Origin: Treponema sp.
GTDB lineage: Bacteria > Spirochaetota > Spirochaetia > Treponematales > Breznakiellaceae
NCBI GenBank assembly: GCA_009777995.1
Contig: WRKT01000021.1
Location: 1-42,754 of the forward strand
Direction: 5' to 3'
Length of the DNA: 42,754 nucleotides
Both the position numbers and the translations under genes were made by a program. The notes below the pieces were generated by a model that ran no database searches, was not told where the DNA came from, and worked only from the letters and a program-made list of their open reading frames with translations. Shown piece by piece: positions 16,394 through 25,253 of the stretch. How positions within the stretch are numbered: the stretch's first letter is position 1; every line of letters starts with the position of its first letter.

Positions 16394-17389
16394 ATGAAAA
16401 TGCTTCTCGGCATTTTTCTTGCTCTCTTATTAACCGGTTGTTGTACACTCCCGAGCGGCGACGACGACCCGCTCCCACTCCCACTGCCGCTCCCCAATGT
16501 TGTTACAGTGACGGAGTATGTTTATATCGACCGTCCGGGTGCAACCATAGAGAATATTGCCAACCTTCAGCCGGTAACTTCAGAAATGATAAACGGCTTT
16601 GACAGGGAAGGGGCAGTATCTGTTTTTCAATACTATCTTTCAAGTCCCCTCTTAATGATAAGCGAGGGCAGAGCTGTAACTACAGGCGTAAACAACCTTG
16701 GAGCCCTTTCACTTTCCACCGATTTTAATGCCCGGGTTCTGACAGTAGATGCCATTACCCCGGGCAGGGTTATAAATATTGACAGTACAGGGAATAGAAG
16801 GGTTCTTGAAGTAGTTTTCGAGCTGCCCAATGATAATCCCGTCCTCCGCTTTATTGAAAGCAGTACCGCAGGGGGATACTTTGATCTGTTAACCGTTAAC
16901 GGAATGACGAGCTATTGGGGCCTTGATTATAGGGTAAGAGAAAGTGCAGAGGGACCAACCCGTCTTATGATAGCCATTGAGCATGACACTTCTCCAATTT
17001 TAACAAGGCATATACCCGGCAGGGTAGCCGATGACAGGACCCCGGTATATGTCGAATTCCTCGAAAGTTCGGCACAAACAACAAGGCCTGTGTCTCCTCC
17101 CGTATCCACCCCTGTGTCTCCCCCGGCAGGGCCCCCGGCCCCGGGACCGAGAGCGGAACCCATAAGGCCTGCACCCACATCCTTCATCATTCAGGTTGGA
17201 GCCTTTCACAGCACTGAAAATGCGCGTATTGCACTTAATCAATTGTACGATGCAGGTTTTAGACCTTCAATGGATATATTTGGTAATTTTCACAGGGTCT
17301 TTATCCCGGGGGTTCCCCAAGCTGATCTTGAAATTACGAGGCAGAGGCTTACAGCCATAGGCTTTCCCCTCCATTATATAAGGCATTGA
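16394..17389 (+). CDS. SPOR-domain lipoprotein
   Basis: 331 residues. Lipoprotein signal MKMLLGIFLALLLTGC with lipobox LTGC, then a Pro/Leu/Asp-rich spacer, a central domain of ~200 residues of unknown fold, a Pro-rich linker (about residues 232-260), and a C-terminal SPOR domain (SFIIQVGAFHSTENARIALNQL, then HRVFIPGVP). SPOR domains bind glycan strands lacking stem peptides, often at division sites. ATG 16394 has a strong AAGGAGG site. It follows groES by 39 bases, so it may be partly co-transcribed. Its 3' end overlaps the convergent kinase gene by 41 bases. Confidence 0.85.
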   Translation: MKMLLGIFLALLLTGCCTLPSGDDDPLPLPLPLPNVVTVTEYVYIDRPGATIENIANLQPVTSEMINGFDREGAVSVFQYYLSSPLLMISEGRAVTTGVNNLGALSLSTDFNARVLTVDAITPGRVINIDSTGNRRVLEVVFELPNDNPVLRFIESSTAGGYFDLLTVNGMTSYWGLDYRVRESAEGPTRLMIAIEHDTSPILTRHIPGRVADDRTPVYVEFLESSAQTTRPVSPPVSTPVSPPAGPPAPGPRAEPIRPAPTSFIIQVGAFHSTENARIALNQLYDAGFRPSMDIFGNFHRVFIPGVPQADLEITRQRLTAIGFPLHYIRH

Positions 17390-18320
17390 TTCCGGTACCA
17401 TAGACCCCCAGTACCATACCTGCGGCCCTATTTGCAAGGGCCGCAGAGTCATAAAGGCTCTTCCCCCTAAGAAGGCCTGAAAGGAAGGCTCCGCAGAAGG
17501 CATCTCCTGCTCCAACGGTGTTTTTCGGAATTATTGCCTTTGTTTCTGCAAAAAATGATTCACCTTCCGAATATACTATACTCCCCTTGGGCCCTAGTTT
17601 CACTGTGATTTTTAGGAGGGGCCTTTCTTTGGTTAGGGAAAGCAAGGAAGAGCTTTTTATTTTTCCTTCAAATACGGCAGCCTCATCCTCGTTCATAAAA
17701 AGAATCAGCTCGTTTTCCGTTTTTTCGAGTATTTCAGGGGCATATCGCTCTGCAATTTCCTTAGAGCTAAGGTCTATTGCGCAGATGATCCCGTTTTTCT
17801 CCGCAAGTTCGATACAGGTTTCAACAAGGCCGGGCCTCATCAGCATGAAGCCGTCTATGAGTACAATCGAAGCCTTCGCTATGGCTTCTTCGCAAATATC
17901 CTGTAGGGAAAGTTCAATAGCTGCCGAGGGAGATGCTGCAATGCGAGTGCGTCCTTCTCCACCCTCAAGATAAAGGCAGAGCCCTGTGGGAAGGCCGGCT
18001 TTTTTTAAGAGAAGCTCCACCCCTGATTCAGCGAGGCTTCTCTCGAAGAATTCCCCCTCTTCATCTTCTCCGATTGAGCCTATGAAGCAGGTCCTTATCC
18101 CCATAAAGCCTGCAATTTTAGCTGCATTTGCTGAGCCGCCCCCGGATACTTGGGTATAGTCGTTCAGCTCATTTTTAAGCGCTTTAAGTTTGGTTATATC
18201 CACATGCTGAACAGGGTCTTCTATCCCGTACTTCGAGGAAATCAGGTACCCCTTATCAGGGGCAAAAACGTCGACTATGGCATTCCCTATGCAAAGCAAG
18301 AAACTATTTTGGCGTTGCAA
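17349..18320 (-). CDS. PfkB-family carbohydrate/nucleoside kinase
   Basis: 323 residues with a ribokinase fold. Motifs are [16 protein letters not shown] (substrate-side glycines), [12 protein letters not shown], and [17 protein letters not shown], the PfkB signature 2 with the catalytic Asp. The insert [10 protein letters not shown]-like region and general layout resemble adenosine/ribokinase-type members, but the substrate cannot be set from sequence. The start overlaps the end of ackA by 17 bases, so the two genes are probably one operon. The C-terminal end overlaps the SPOR gene on the other strand. Confidence 0.85.
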   Translation of the reverse strand: MQRQNSFLLCIGNAIVDVFAPDKGYLISSKYGIEDPVQHVDITKLKALKNELNDYTQVSGGGSANAAKIAGFMGIRTCFIGSIGEDEEGEFFERSLAESGVELLLKKAGLPTGLCLYLEGGEGRTRIAASPSAAIELSLQDICEEAIAKASIVLIDGFMLMRPGLVETCIELAEKNGIICAIDLSSKEIAERYAPEILEKTENELILFMNEDEAAVFEGKIKSSSLLSLTKERPLLKITVKLGPKGSIVYSEGESFFAETKAIIPKNTVGAGDAFCGAFLSGLLRGKSLYDSAALANRAAGMVLGVYGTGINALYNGGESLWL

Positions 18321-19641
18321 TTATATCCTTTAATTCAGGTGTCTTTGCTAAATCGCCCTTTAGCCCTTCGGCTCTGCTCTTATTCACATAGTCCTTGCTC
18401 TGGAAGGTATATGTGAACTTCGTGTGAATATCGTACTTTCCTGCCATAAGTGCATATGCATCCTCTGTCATTACAAGCTCTTCATCTGTAGGAATAATGT
18501 AAATCGGGATTTTTGATTCCGGCTTGCTTATAATGGTTTCTGCATTCCTTGTGCGGGAAAGCTCATTTCTCTTAGGATCGTATACAATACCCATCTCCTC
18601 GAGGCCCTTAAGCACCTTCTCCCTAATAAAGAAGGCAAACTCGCCAACCCCTGCGGTAAAGACAAGGGCATCCACCCTGCCCAGAATGGCTGCATAAGCG
18701 CCAATATACTTCTTTATCCTATGGGCTTCCATGTCCTGTGCAAGCAGGGCCTGCTTATCTCCCTTGAGGGCGGCGGCCTGAATGTCCCGTCTGTCTGCAA
18801 GACCTCCTGTTATACCGATAAGGCCCGACTTTTTGTTTAATGCACTCTCCACATCTGCCTCGTTCATGCCGGTTTTTCTCATTACATAGAAGGGCAGGGC
18901 GGGGTCCATGTCCCCTGAGCGGGTCCCCATTACAAGGCCCTCAAGGGGTGTAATTCCCATGGAGGTGTCATAGGAGCAGCCGTCCTTGACGGCATTTACC
19001 GATGCGCCGTTACCTAAATGGCAGATTATAAGGTTCGTCTTAAAAGGGTCCTTGCCAAGGAGCACGGCAGCCCTCTTAGCAGTATAAAGATAGCTTGTGC
19101 CGTGGAAACCGTATCGCCTTACCGAATACTTTTGATACCATTCGTATGGAACAGCATAGAGAAAGCTCTCGGGCGGCATGGTCTGGTGCCAGGCAGTATC
19201 CATAATCGAGCATTGCGGCACGTTTGGCAGTACCTTCTTTGCCGCCTCTATTCCCATGATATTCGCAGGATTATGCAGGGGGCTCATGTCCTTCATCTCG
19301 TTAAACGCGGCCATCGCTGCATCATCAACAATAACACTCTTTGTAAATTTATCTCCGCCATGTACAGTCCTATGACCAACGGCTTTGATCACGCTCATAT
19401 CGCTGATGACACCTGTATTCGGATCAGTTAGGGTTTTTATGATGAGCTCCACAGCGTCTGTATGGGTTGGACAGTCATGATTTACTGTATATTCTTCCTT
19501 GCCCTTGGCCTTATGGCTGATAAAAGAACCCCCAATGGTAACCTTCTCAACTACGCCAACTGCAAGTACATCCTTATTATCCCAATCATAAACCTGATAT
19601 TTGGCCGAAGAAGAGCCGCAATTCAATGTTAAAATAACCAT
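18304..19641 (-). CDS. ackA: Acetate kinase
   Basis: 445 residues. [19 protein letters not shown] is the N-terminal phosphate-binding motif, [20 protein letters not shown] the second signature, and the late part has [21 protein letters not shown]. Known catalytic elements (the Asp in [10 protein letters not shown] and the His in CHLGNGASV) are present. It converts acetyl phosphate and ADP to acetate and ATP, the usual terminal step of fermentative ATP production. A C-terminal extension of ~40 residues goes beyond the common ~400. It is divergent from the HD gene and followed by the PfkB kinase with a 17-base overlap. Confidence 0.96.
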   Translation of the reverse strand: MVILTLNCGSSSAKYQVYDWDNKDVLAVGVVEKVTIGGSFISHKAKGKEEYTVNHDCPTHTDAVELIIKTLTDPNTGVISDMSVIKAVGHRTVHGGDKFTKSVIVDDAAMAAFNEMKDMSPLHNPANIMGIEAAKKVLPNVPQCSIMDTAWHQTMPPESFLYAVPYEWYQKYSVRRYGFHGTSYLYTAKRAAVLLGKDPFKTNLIICHLGNGASVNAVKDGCSYDTSMGITPLEGLVMGTRSGDMDPALPFYVMRKTGMNEADVESALNKKSGLIGITGGLADRRDIQAAALKGDKQALLAQDMEAHRIKKYIGAYAAILGRVDALVFTAGVGEFAFFIREKVLKGLEEMGIVYDPKRNELSRTRNAETIISKPESKIPIYIIPTDEELVMTEDAYALMAGKYDIHTKFTYTFQSKDYVNKSRAEGLKGDLAKTPELKDIIATPK

Positions 19642-19697
19642 TATTTACCTCACTTTGTATATTGATTGTATCGTTATATCATAGTAGCATAAAAAAC

Positions 19698-20297
19698 ATG
19701 GCATATCAATCACATTTATCCAGGGAAGAAGCCTGGAAGCTTTTTACGACCTATAATAAGGACCCCTTCCACATCCAGCATTCACTCACCCTTGAAGCGG
19801 TGATGAAGTGGTTCGCCAAAGAGCTGGGCTATGAATCGGAAGCCGATTTCTGGTCTATTGTCGGGTTGCTCCACGACATAGACTTTGAGCAATTCCCCGA
19901 TGAGCACTGCGTTAAATGCCGCGAACTGCTTTCCGCGGGCGGGGTGAACGAGGAAGTAATTAACTCAATATGCTGCCACGGCTGGAGCCTGATTCCTGCC
20001 TGCCATAAGCCTGAGCATCTTATGGAGAAGGTGCTTTTCGCCGTAGACGAGCTAACAGGGCTAATCTGGGCGGCGGCAATTATAAGGCCATCAAAAAGTG
20101 TGATGGACATGGAGCTAAAATCCTTAAAAAAGAAGTTCAAGACTTTAAGTTTTGCTGCCGGCTGTAATAGGGAAGTGATCGAAAAGGGTGCGGCCCTTCT
20201 TGAATGGGAACTTGATACACTCTTTGAAAAGACCCTTAATGCAATGCGTGCTTGCGAAGAAGAAGTAAATGCCTTTATGGCTGCATACCGGAATTAG
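19698..20297 (+). CDS. HD-domain hydrolase
   Basis: 199 residues from ATG 19698. HD-type metal site: HIQHSLTLEAVMKW, then GLLHDIDFE (the HD pair), then CHGW and a later Asp in AVDELTGL. This pattern is common in small HD phosphohydrolases annotated as nucleotidohydrolase-like. The substrate is unknown. An upstream TTG at 19662 in the same frame would lie in the promoter region (TTATAT near 19675), so ATG is preferred, although no ribosome site is visible. The gene is divergent from ackA, and its tail overlaps the opposing histidine kinase by 23 bases. Confidence 0.8.
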   Translation: MAYQSHLSREEAWKLFTTYNKDPFHIQHSLTLEAVMKWFAKELGYESEADFWSIVGLLHDIDFEQFPDEHCVKCRELLSAGGVNEEVINSICCHGWSLIPACHKPEHLMEKVLFAVDELTGLIWAAAIIRPSKSVMDMELKSLKKKFKTLSFAAGCNREVIEKGAALLEWELDTLFEKTLNAMRACEEEVNAFMAAYRN

Positions 20298-22827
20298 TTT
20301 TTAGCCATTTTTGAACTTCGTTCACCAAGGTTTCTGCATCAATAATAAACGAATCATTCTCGGCTAAAACCCCCTCAAGGTCGCCTGCCTTCGCCATCAT
20401 TTCGAGCTTTAGGGCCCGCTTGTTTATTTCCTTTGCGGCAATGGTTCCGCATACGCTTTTAATGCCGTGAACAATAACAGCATAATCGGACAGGTTTTCT
20501 GTTGTGACACTGTGCATCCTCGTTAAAACCCCCTGAGTATTAGCCGCAAAGGATTCAAGTACGCTTATAAGGATGTCCATCTCTCCTCCGTAAAGGTCAA
20601 GGGCGGCATCCATGTCAACACCCGGAATTTCACCCGAAGGTATCGCAGGATCAGCCGGGGCGCTATTTTCTACAACTCTTTCAATATGGTTCTCTTTTTT
20701 CCTAACCCATTTTTTTACAATGGAATCCAGCCGGAAAATATTTATCGGCTTTGATAGAAATGCATTAAACCCTTCTCTTAAGAACATTTCTTCATTTCCG
20801 ACAAGGGCATTTGCAGTAAGTGAGATAATCGGTATTTTTTTTGCATAATCTGAATCCAGCTCTCGGATCAATTTTGTTGCCTGGATTCCGTCCATTTCAG
20901 GCATCATATGATCCATAAAGATCACATCATATACAGGCTCCCCTGCCTTGATTAAATTAATTGCTGCCTGCCCGTTCAGAACACAATCAACCTGCATCTT
21001 ATACTTACGCAATAATCCCGATGCCACATCCAGATTCGTAGGGAAGTCGTCAACGACAAGAACCCTTGCATAACTCAAGTCCGGGCGCACAAGCTTCGAA
21101 GAGCTGTTCTGCTTATGATCGATATAACGGAAGGATCGCAGATTTTCAACAAGCTGAGGGCCAAGGACTTTATCATTCTTAAGACCCTGCTTTATACATA
21201 CCCGGAAGGATGTACCCTTACCGTATTCGCTTTCAACCGAGATTTCCCCTTCCATTGAATCGATAAGTCTTTTTGTTATTGCAAGACCAAGGCCTGTCCC
21301 TTCAATCTCACGGTTTGCCTCTGTATCAACCTGATTATATTCGGAAAAGAGTTTTTTAATGTCTTCTTCTCTAATGCCAATACCTGTATCGCTTACTGTG
21401 GCATTCATCAGAATTTCGCTATCACTTAACTTAGTACTGCTTACGATAAACTTAATCGTACCTTCCCTCGTATACTTAAATGCATTGGAAAGGAGATTAT
21501 TGAAAATCTGCTTTACCCTTAGCTCATCGCCCTGCAGTTCTTCGGGGAAATTCTCGTCAATTTCTACAATAAATTTGATTGGCTTACTCTCAAGGCGTAT
21601 TATATTCAGGGATATTATATCGTTAAATAAGCTTGCAGTTTGATAATTCACAGATATTATTTCAAGCTTGCCTGCTTCAATTTTGGAGATATCCAGAACA
21701 TCATTTACTATGCCAAGGAGCAGCTCTCCTGCCGCATTTATCTTCTTTAAGTCTTCTTGTACCTCTCCCGGAAGACCATCATCTTCCATCCTAAGATCGG
21801 TAAGGCCCACAACCACATTAAGGGGAGTTCTCATCTCATGGCTCATATTAGCAAGGAAGCTGCTCTTATAACGGGAGTTTGCCTCCGCAGCTTCTTTAAG
21901 GTTGGCAATTTCTACGAATGGTTTTTTCACAAAAGTGGATGCAATAAAGGCGGCAATTATGCTCAAGACCACAGCAACTATCCCCACGACAAGGAGCCCC
22001 CTGTCCAAATCCCTGAAAGGACTCTCGGGCAACGGCGCAATAATCCCCATGCCCCAGCCATTTTCCGACGCAGTGACCGGCCTGAATGAAGCAAGCCTTG
22101 GAACGCCGTCGGTGGAAAAATACCCGGTTCCGGTCTCTTGATTTACCACCCTGCTTGAAACTGCTCCAATTGCATAAAATGATTCATCATTCTCTGCCAT
22201 TCTTATAAAATTAATGCGGTTCTGCACCCATCCTTCGCGGATATTTGCAATAATATGCCCGTTTTCATCCATCATAAAGATATGGCCCGTATCCCAAATT
22301 ACAAAAGTGGAAAGCCTTTCGCTAAAATACATCCCGGGCAATGTCAACACCAGTATGTTGTCTGAATTAGGCAGAGGAGTTGCAAGATAAAATACCATAC
22401 CTGCATCGGAGGGGTGGGTGGAAGAGAATGCCGTAATGCCCGAAAAAGCTTTCCGTATATGGATATTGTCTATTATGCTTGAAGGAGACGGAACCTCTCC
22501 GACACTTGTCATAAGCTGCCCGCTTGAACTAATTACAGTCATGCCTAAAAATTCAGGGTTTAACCCTTCCTGTATGGAGAGAATGCTTCCCCATTCATCC
22601 TCTTCTGCATCTTCAAGATGATGTGCAATTATTGCCGCTCTCAATTTAATGTTTTCAATCTCACTTGAAATGAAGTGGTCTGCAATATCTGCAACGACTG
22701 CAAGGTCTGTTTCCTGCGACCTTCTAATACTCTCCCTAATAAAGATTATACCTGCCGAAACACTGAACATAATGATAAACAGATTGGTAAGAATTATAAG
22801 CAAAATAGCTCTTAGTCTAATTGACAT
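20275..22827 (-). CDS. Hybrid sensor histidine kinase (extracytoplasmic sensor, HisKA, HATPase, receiver, HPt)
   Basis: 850 residues. Membrane helix at residues 7-30, a periplasmic sensor of ~245 residues (dCache-like, with MDENGHIIANI and FRPVTASENGWGMGI), and a second helix at 278-300. HisKA follows with the phospho-accepting His330 in ANMSHEMRTPLN. HATPase_c motifs are NNLLSNAFKYT, VSDTGIGI and GTGLGL. A receiver domain has the phosphorylated Asp in DVIFMDHMMPEMDG, and a C-terminal HPt has its His in VIVHGIKSV. All phosphorelay residues are present, so it is a full four-step sensor lacking only its final response regulator, which is not nearby. It lies 12 bases after the HAD gene on the same strand. 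Confidence 0.93.
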   Translation of the reverse strand: MSIRLRAILLIILTNLFIIMFSVSAGIIFIRESIRRSQETDLAVVADIADHFISSEIENIKLRAAIIAHHLEDAEEDEWGSILSIQEGLNPEFLGMTVISSSGQLMTSVGEVPSPSSIIDNIHIRKAFSGITAFSSTHPSDAGMVFYLATPLPNSDNILVLTLPGMYFSERLSTFVIWDTGHIFMMDENGHIIANIREGWVQNRINFIRMAENDESFYAIGAVSSRVVNQETGTGYFSTDGVPRLASFRPVTASENGWGMGIIAPLPESPFRDLDRGLLVVGIVAVVLSIIAAFIASTFVKKPFVEIANLKEAAEANSRYKSSFLANMSHEMRTPLNVVVGLTDLRMEDDGLPGEVQEDLKKINAAGELLLGIVNDVLDISKIEAGKLEIISVNYQTASLFNDIISLNIIRLESKPIKFIVEIDENFPEELQGDELRVKQIFNNLLSNAFKYTREGTIKFIVSSTKLSDSEILMNATVSDTGIGIREEDIKKLFSEYNQVDTEANREIEGTGLGLAITKRLIDSMEGEISVESEYGKGTSFRVCIKQGLKNDKVLGPQLVENLRSFRYIDHKQNSSSKLVRPDLSYARVLVVDDFPTNLDVASGLLRKYKMQVDCVLNGQAAINLIKAGEPVYDVIFMDHMMPEMDGIQATKLIRELDSDYAKKIPIISLTANALVGNEEMFLREGFNAFLSKPINIFRLDSIVKKWVRKKENHIERVVENSAPADPAIPSGEIPGVDMDAALDLYGGEMDILISVLESFAANTQGVLTRMHSVTTENLSDYAVIVHGIKSVCGTIAAKEINKRALKLEMMAKAGDLEGVLAENDSFIIDAETLVNEVQKWLKTNSGMQP

Positions 22828-22839
22828 ACAGTAGTCCTC

Positions 22840-23469
22840 CTATGACAGAAAACCGGTGAGTTCCCTAAGGCTCTTAATACGGCAGTGGGGGTAGTCTTCA
22901 TAAACATCATTTTCATCAAGAAGTATTCCCCTGCCTCCAATGGCAGTATAACCTTCCACGTATTCCGGGAAATCGTCTATAAACAGTACATCGTTTGGGC
23001 CTAGATTTAAATTATCCAGCACCCGTCTATATGATGAAGGGTGAGGCTTGCCCAATTGCTCGAAGTTATCTATTGAAAAAATATTTTGGAAAATGCCCTT
23101 GAGGTCAAGAAAATCTATTACCCTTTGGGCATGGAATAGGGGTGAGTTTGTAAGTATTGAGCAGGGCAGGTTAAGCCCCTCTATTAGGGAGCGCAGATCA
23201 GGGTTTTTGGGCACAAAATCCACTTCATTTTCCGGATGAACATAGGCCATAAAAGCATTAATATCCGTAAAATCCTTCTCTTTCATAAGCCATTCCAGGG
23301 TGGTGCCGTAACGCTTCCTTACCCCGTTTAATAGGGGCGTACACTCCTCTTTAGTCAGTTTAAGGAAATCACATGTAAACCCTAAAAGCCTCTCCCTGAA
23401 GAATTCCTGCATGCCGGAATGCATCGGGTATAGTGTGCCATCAAGATCAAAGAGAATGTGCCTTACCAT
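22840..23469 (-). CDS. HAD-superfamily hydrolase (pyrimidine 5'-nucleotidase/YjjG-like)
   Basis: 209 residues from ATG 23469 (MVRHILFDLDGTLYP). HAD motifs: DLDGT (nucleophile Asp), SILTNSPLFHAQ (motif II), the Lys in QLGKPHPSSYRRVL, and VLFIDDFPEYVEG (acid pair). DxDGTLYP is typical of Sdt1/pyrimidine 5'-nucleotidase-like members. The exact substrate is unknown. A longer frame continues upstream, but TATAAT lies only 6 bases before ATG 23469, so the transcript probably begins at the ATG itself. It is co-directional with the hybrid kinase 12 bases downstream. Confidence 0.85.
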   Translation of the reverse strand: MVRHILFDLDGTLYPMHSGMQEFFRERLLGFTCDFLKLTKEECTPLLNGVRKRYGTTLEWLMKEKDFTDINAFMAYVHPENEVDFVPKNPDLRSLIEGLNLPCSILTNSPLFHAQRVIDFLDLKGIFQNIFSIDNFEQLGKPHPSSYRRVLDNLNLGPNDVLFIDDFPEYVEGYTAIGGRGILLDENDVYEDYPHCRIKSLRELTGFLS

Positions 23470-23475
23470 AATTCG

Positions 23476-23508
23476 ATTATATATCATTTTTTTTCTTTCT
23501 GCTATAAT
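23476..23508. promoter_or_regulatory. Divergent promoters of two near-leaderless HAD genes
   Basis: On the minus strand TATAAT (23476-23481) ends 6 bases before ATG 23469. On the plus strand TATAAT (23503-23508) ends 9 bases before ATG 23518. With a normal start point about 7 bases past the -10 box, both transcripts would begin at, or 2-3 bases before, the start codon. No ribosome site is seen for either gene. Confidence 0.6.
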
Positions 23509-23517
23509 CTGATACCT

Positions 23518-24174
23518 ATGAAAACCACATTTGTTTCTGATTTTGATGGCACTATAAGTGATGATGACTTCTTTGAGTATGTCAAAGAGGCTTTTTTTGA
23601 TGATGATGTGCTTGAGCCTTGGCGTCAGTATCGCAGGGGTGAACTTTCTCATTTTGAAGCTCTAAAGCAGATTTACGGCACCTTAAGGGCCGGCGAGGAG
23701 GAGATAAGACAAGTTATCAATCAAGTAAAGATTGATGAATGGGTCATTCCCACCTTCAATCTCTGCCATGAAGCTAAGATTCCCATCTATATTGCAAGCG
23801 CAGGCTGCGATTACTATATCAATATTTTAATTGGAAGTTATATAGAAAAGTATGATATCACCCTCGTAACAAACAGCAGCTCCTATTCTCCTGCAACAGG
23901 GCTTTATATGGAAAGACCCTCCAAAGAAAGCCCATACTATGATGAAAAGGTAGGAATATCCAAAAGGGAAATTGTAAGGCAGCTTCAAGAGAAGGGGGAA
24001 CGTGTCATTTTTGCCGGAGACGGTCCGCCTGATATTGAAAGCGCACGAATAGCAGACATAGTTTTTGCAAAGAAAATACTGCTTGAGAAATGCAAAGCTG
24101 AAGGAATCAAAACTCAAAACTTTTCCTCCTTTAAGGATATTTATTCATTTTTTGAAAAAGAGAGTGTTAAATGA
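23518..24174 (+). CDS. MtnX-like HAD-IB phosphatase
   Basis: 218 residues. HAD motifs: SDFDGTISDDDFF (nucleophile DFDGT), IYIASAGCDYYI (motif II Ser/Thr region), and VIFAGDGPPDIESAR (GDGxxD acid motif). Layout and length fit the HAD-IB family that includes MtnX, but methionine-salvage partners are absent here. It overlaps the next gene by four bases (ATGA), so the phosphatase and glycerol-1-phosphate dehydrogenase are translationally coupled, which suggests a shared pathway. An upstream alternative start at 23458 is unlikely because the TATAAT lies between it and ATG 23518. Confidence 0.82.
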   Translation: MKTTFVSDFDGTISDDDFFEYVKEAFFDDDVLEPWRQYRRGELSHFEALKQIYGTLRAGEEEIRQVINQVKIDEWVIPTFNLCHEAKIPIYIASAGCDYYINILIGSYIEKYDITLVTNSSSYSPATGLYMERPSKESPYYDEKVGISKREIVRQLQEKGERVIFAGDGPPDIESARIADIVFAKKILLEKCKAEGIKTQNFSSFKDIYSFFEKESVK

Positions 24175-25253
24175 AACCTCGAAGTCAATTAGGTGATAAT
24201 ACAAGTAGACAGATACAGATTCCCTATCTCCTTAAAATCGGAAACGGCAAAATTTCAAGGGTGGGGAAGTATCTCTATGATAAAAACATTCTAAAGATTG
24301 CCCTCTATTGGGGGGAAGGTATTGATACTTTATTGGGAAAACCCCTAAGAGAGGGCCTTAGTGAATGGAGCATAGAAATTGTCCATGAGCAAACTGTCAC
24401 TACAGTTGATATTGATGATATTACCCATTCCGCCTTTTCTGTCCCGCCCATAGCGGCAATAGTCGGAGTAGGAGGCGGAAAGGCATTGGACTTTGCAAAG
24501 TACTCCGCCCATCTATTAAAAATTCCATTCATTAGCATTCCCACTGCCATTTCCAATGACGGCTTTGGCAGCCCCCTATCATCATTAACGGTGCTTGGCA
24601 AAAAGAAATCGGTGAAGTCAGGAAGCCCCTATGGAATTGTCATAGACCTTGATGTAATAAAGAAAAGCCCCGATGTGTTTTTATACTCAGGCATTGGCGA
24701 CATGCTTTCTAAAATTACGGCCCTGATTGATTGGCGGAAGGCCTGCGACAAGGGCCTCGACCGCTTTGTCGACTTCTCAGCCCTGCTTGCATACAGGTCC
24801 CTCGACCTTTTATTCCTAAAACATTCTTTTGACATTCACTGCGAGAACTTCCAACGCTCCCTCGCATCCTCCCTAATGATGAGCGGGCTTACAATGGAAA
24901 TTGCAGGGTCTTCTAGACCCGCAAGCGGCTCTGAGCACTTAATCTCCCATGCCCTTGATGCAATTTGCGAAAAACCAAAAATGCACGGCATTCAAGTCGG
25001 GGTGGCAACTTATCTATGCGCACTTTTACAGGAAAATGAAAACGTAGAAAACATAAAAGAAGTTTTTGAGAAAACAGGTTTCCTGCATCATGTGCAGAAA
25101 GAGCCCTTCCGGCACGATGAGTTTGTAAGGGCCCTGGAGCTCGCTCCTTCAATTAAGAGTAATTTCTATACGGTCTTATCGGAAGAGAAGAGCTTTGACA
25201 GGGCCCTAAAGTTTATGTCAAACGACAGCTTCTTAAAGACCGTTATAAGCTAA
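24171..25253 (+). CDS. egsA: sn-Glycerol-1-phosphate dehydrogenase (archaeal/AraM type)
   Basis: 360 residues of the iron-containing-alcohol-dehydrogenase/dehydroquinate-synthase fold. VGVGGGKALDFAKYSAHLLKIPFISIPTAISNDGFGSPLSSLT contains the NAD(P) glycine motif and the G1PDH-specific AISNDGFGSP stretch (two segments of one region, residues ~100-145). Metal ligands are Asp in GIGDMLSK, His in SEHLISHALD and His in MHGIQVGVATYL. The enzyme reduces dihydroxyacetone phosphate to sn-glycerol-1-phosphate, the backbone stereochemistry of archaeal lipids. Bacterial AraM homologues make heptaprenylglyceryl phosphate or related compounds. It is coupled by ATGA to the HAD phosphatase, and its stop overlaps the opposing symporter gene by four bases. 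The symbol reflects the family. Confidence 0.82.
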   Translation: MKPRSQLGDNTSRQIQIPYLLKIGNGKISRVGKYLYDKNILKIALYWGEGIDTLLGKPLREGLSEWSIEIVHEQTVTTVDIDDITHSAFSVPPIAAIVGVGGGKALDFAKYSAHLLKIPFISIPTAISNDGFGSPLSSLTVLGKKKSVKSGSPYGIVIDLDVIKKSPDVFLYSGIGDMLSKITALIDWRKACDKGLDRFVDFSALLAYRSLDLLFLKHSFDIHCENFQRSLASSLMMSGLTMEIAGSSRPASGSEHLISHALDAICEKPKMHGIQVGVATYLCALLQENENVENIKEVFEKTGFLHHVQKEPFRHDEFVRALELAPSIKSNFYTVLSEEKSFDRALKFMSNDSFLKTVIS

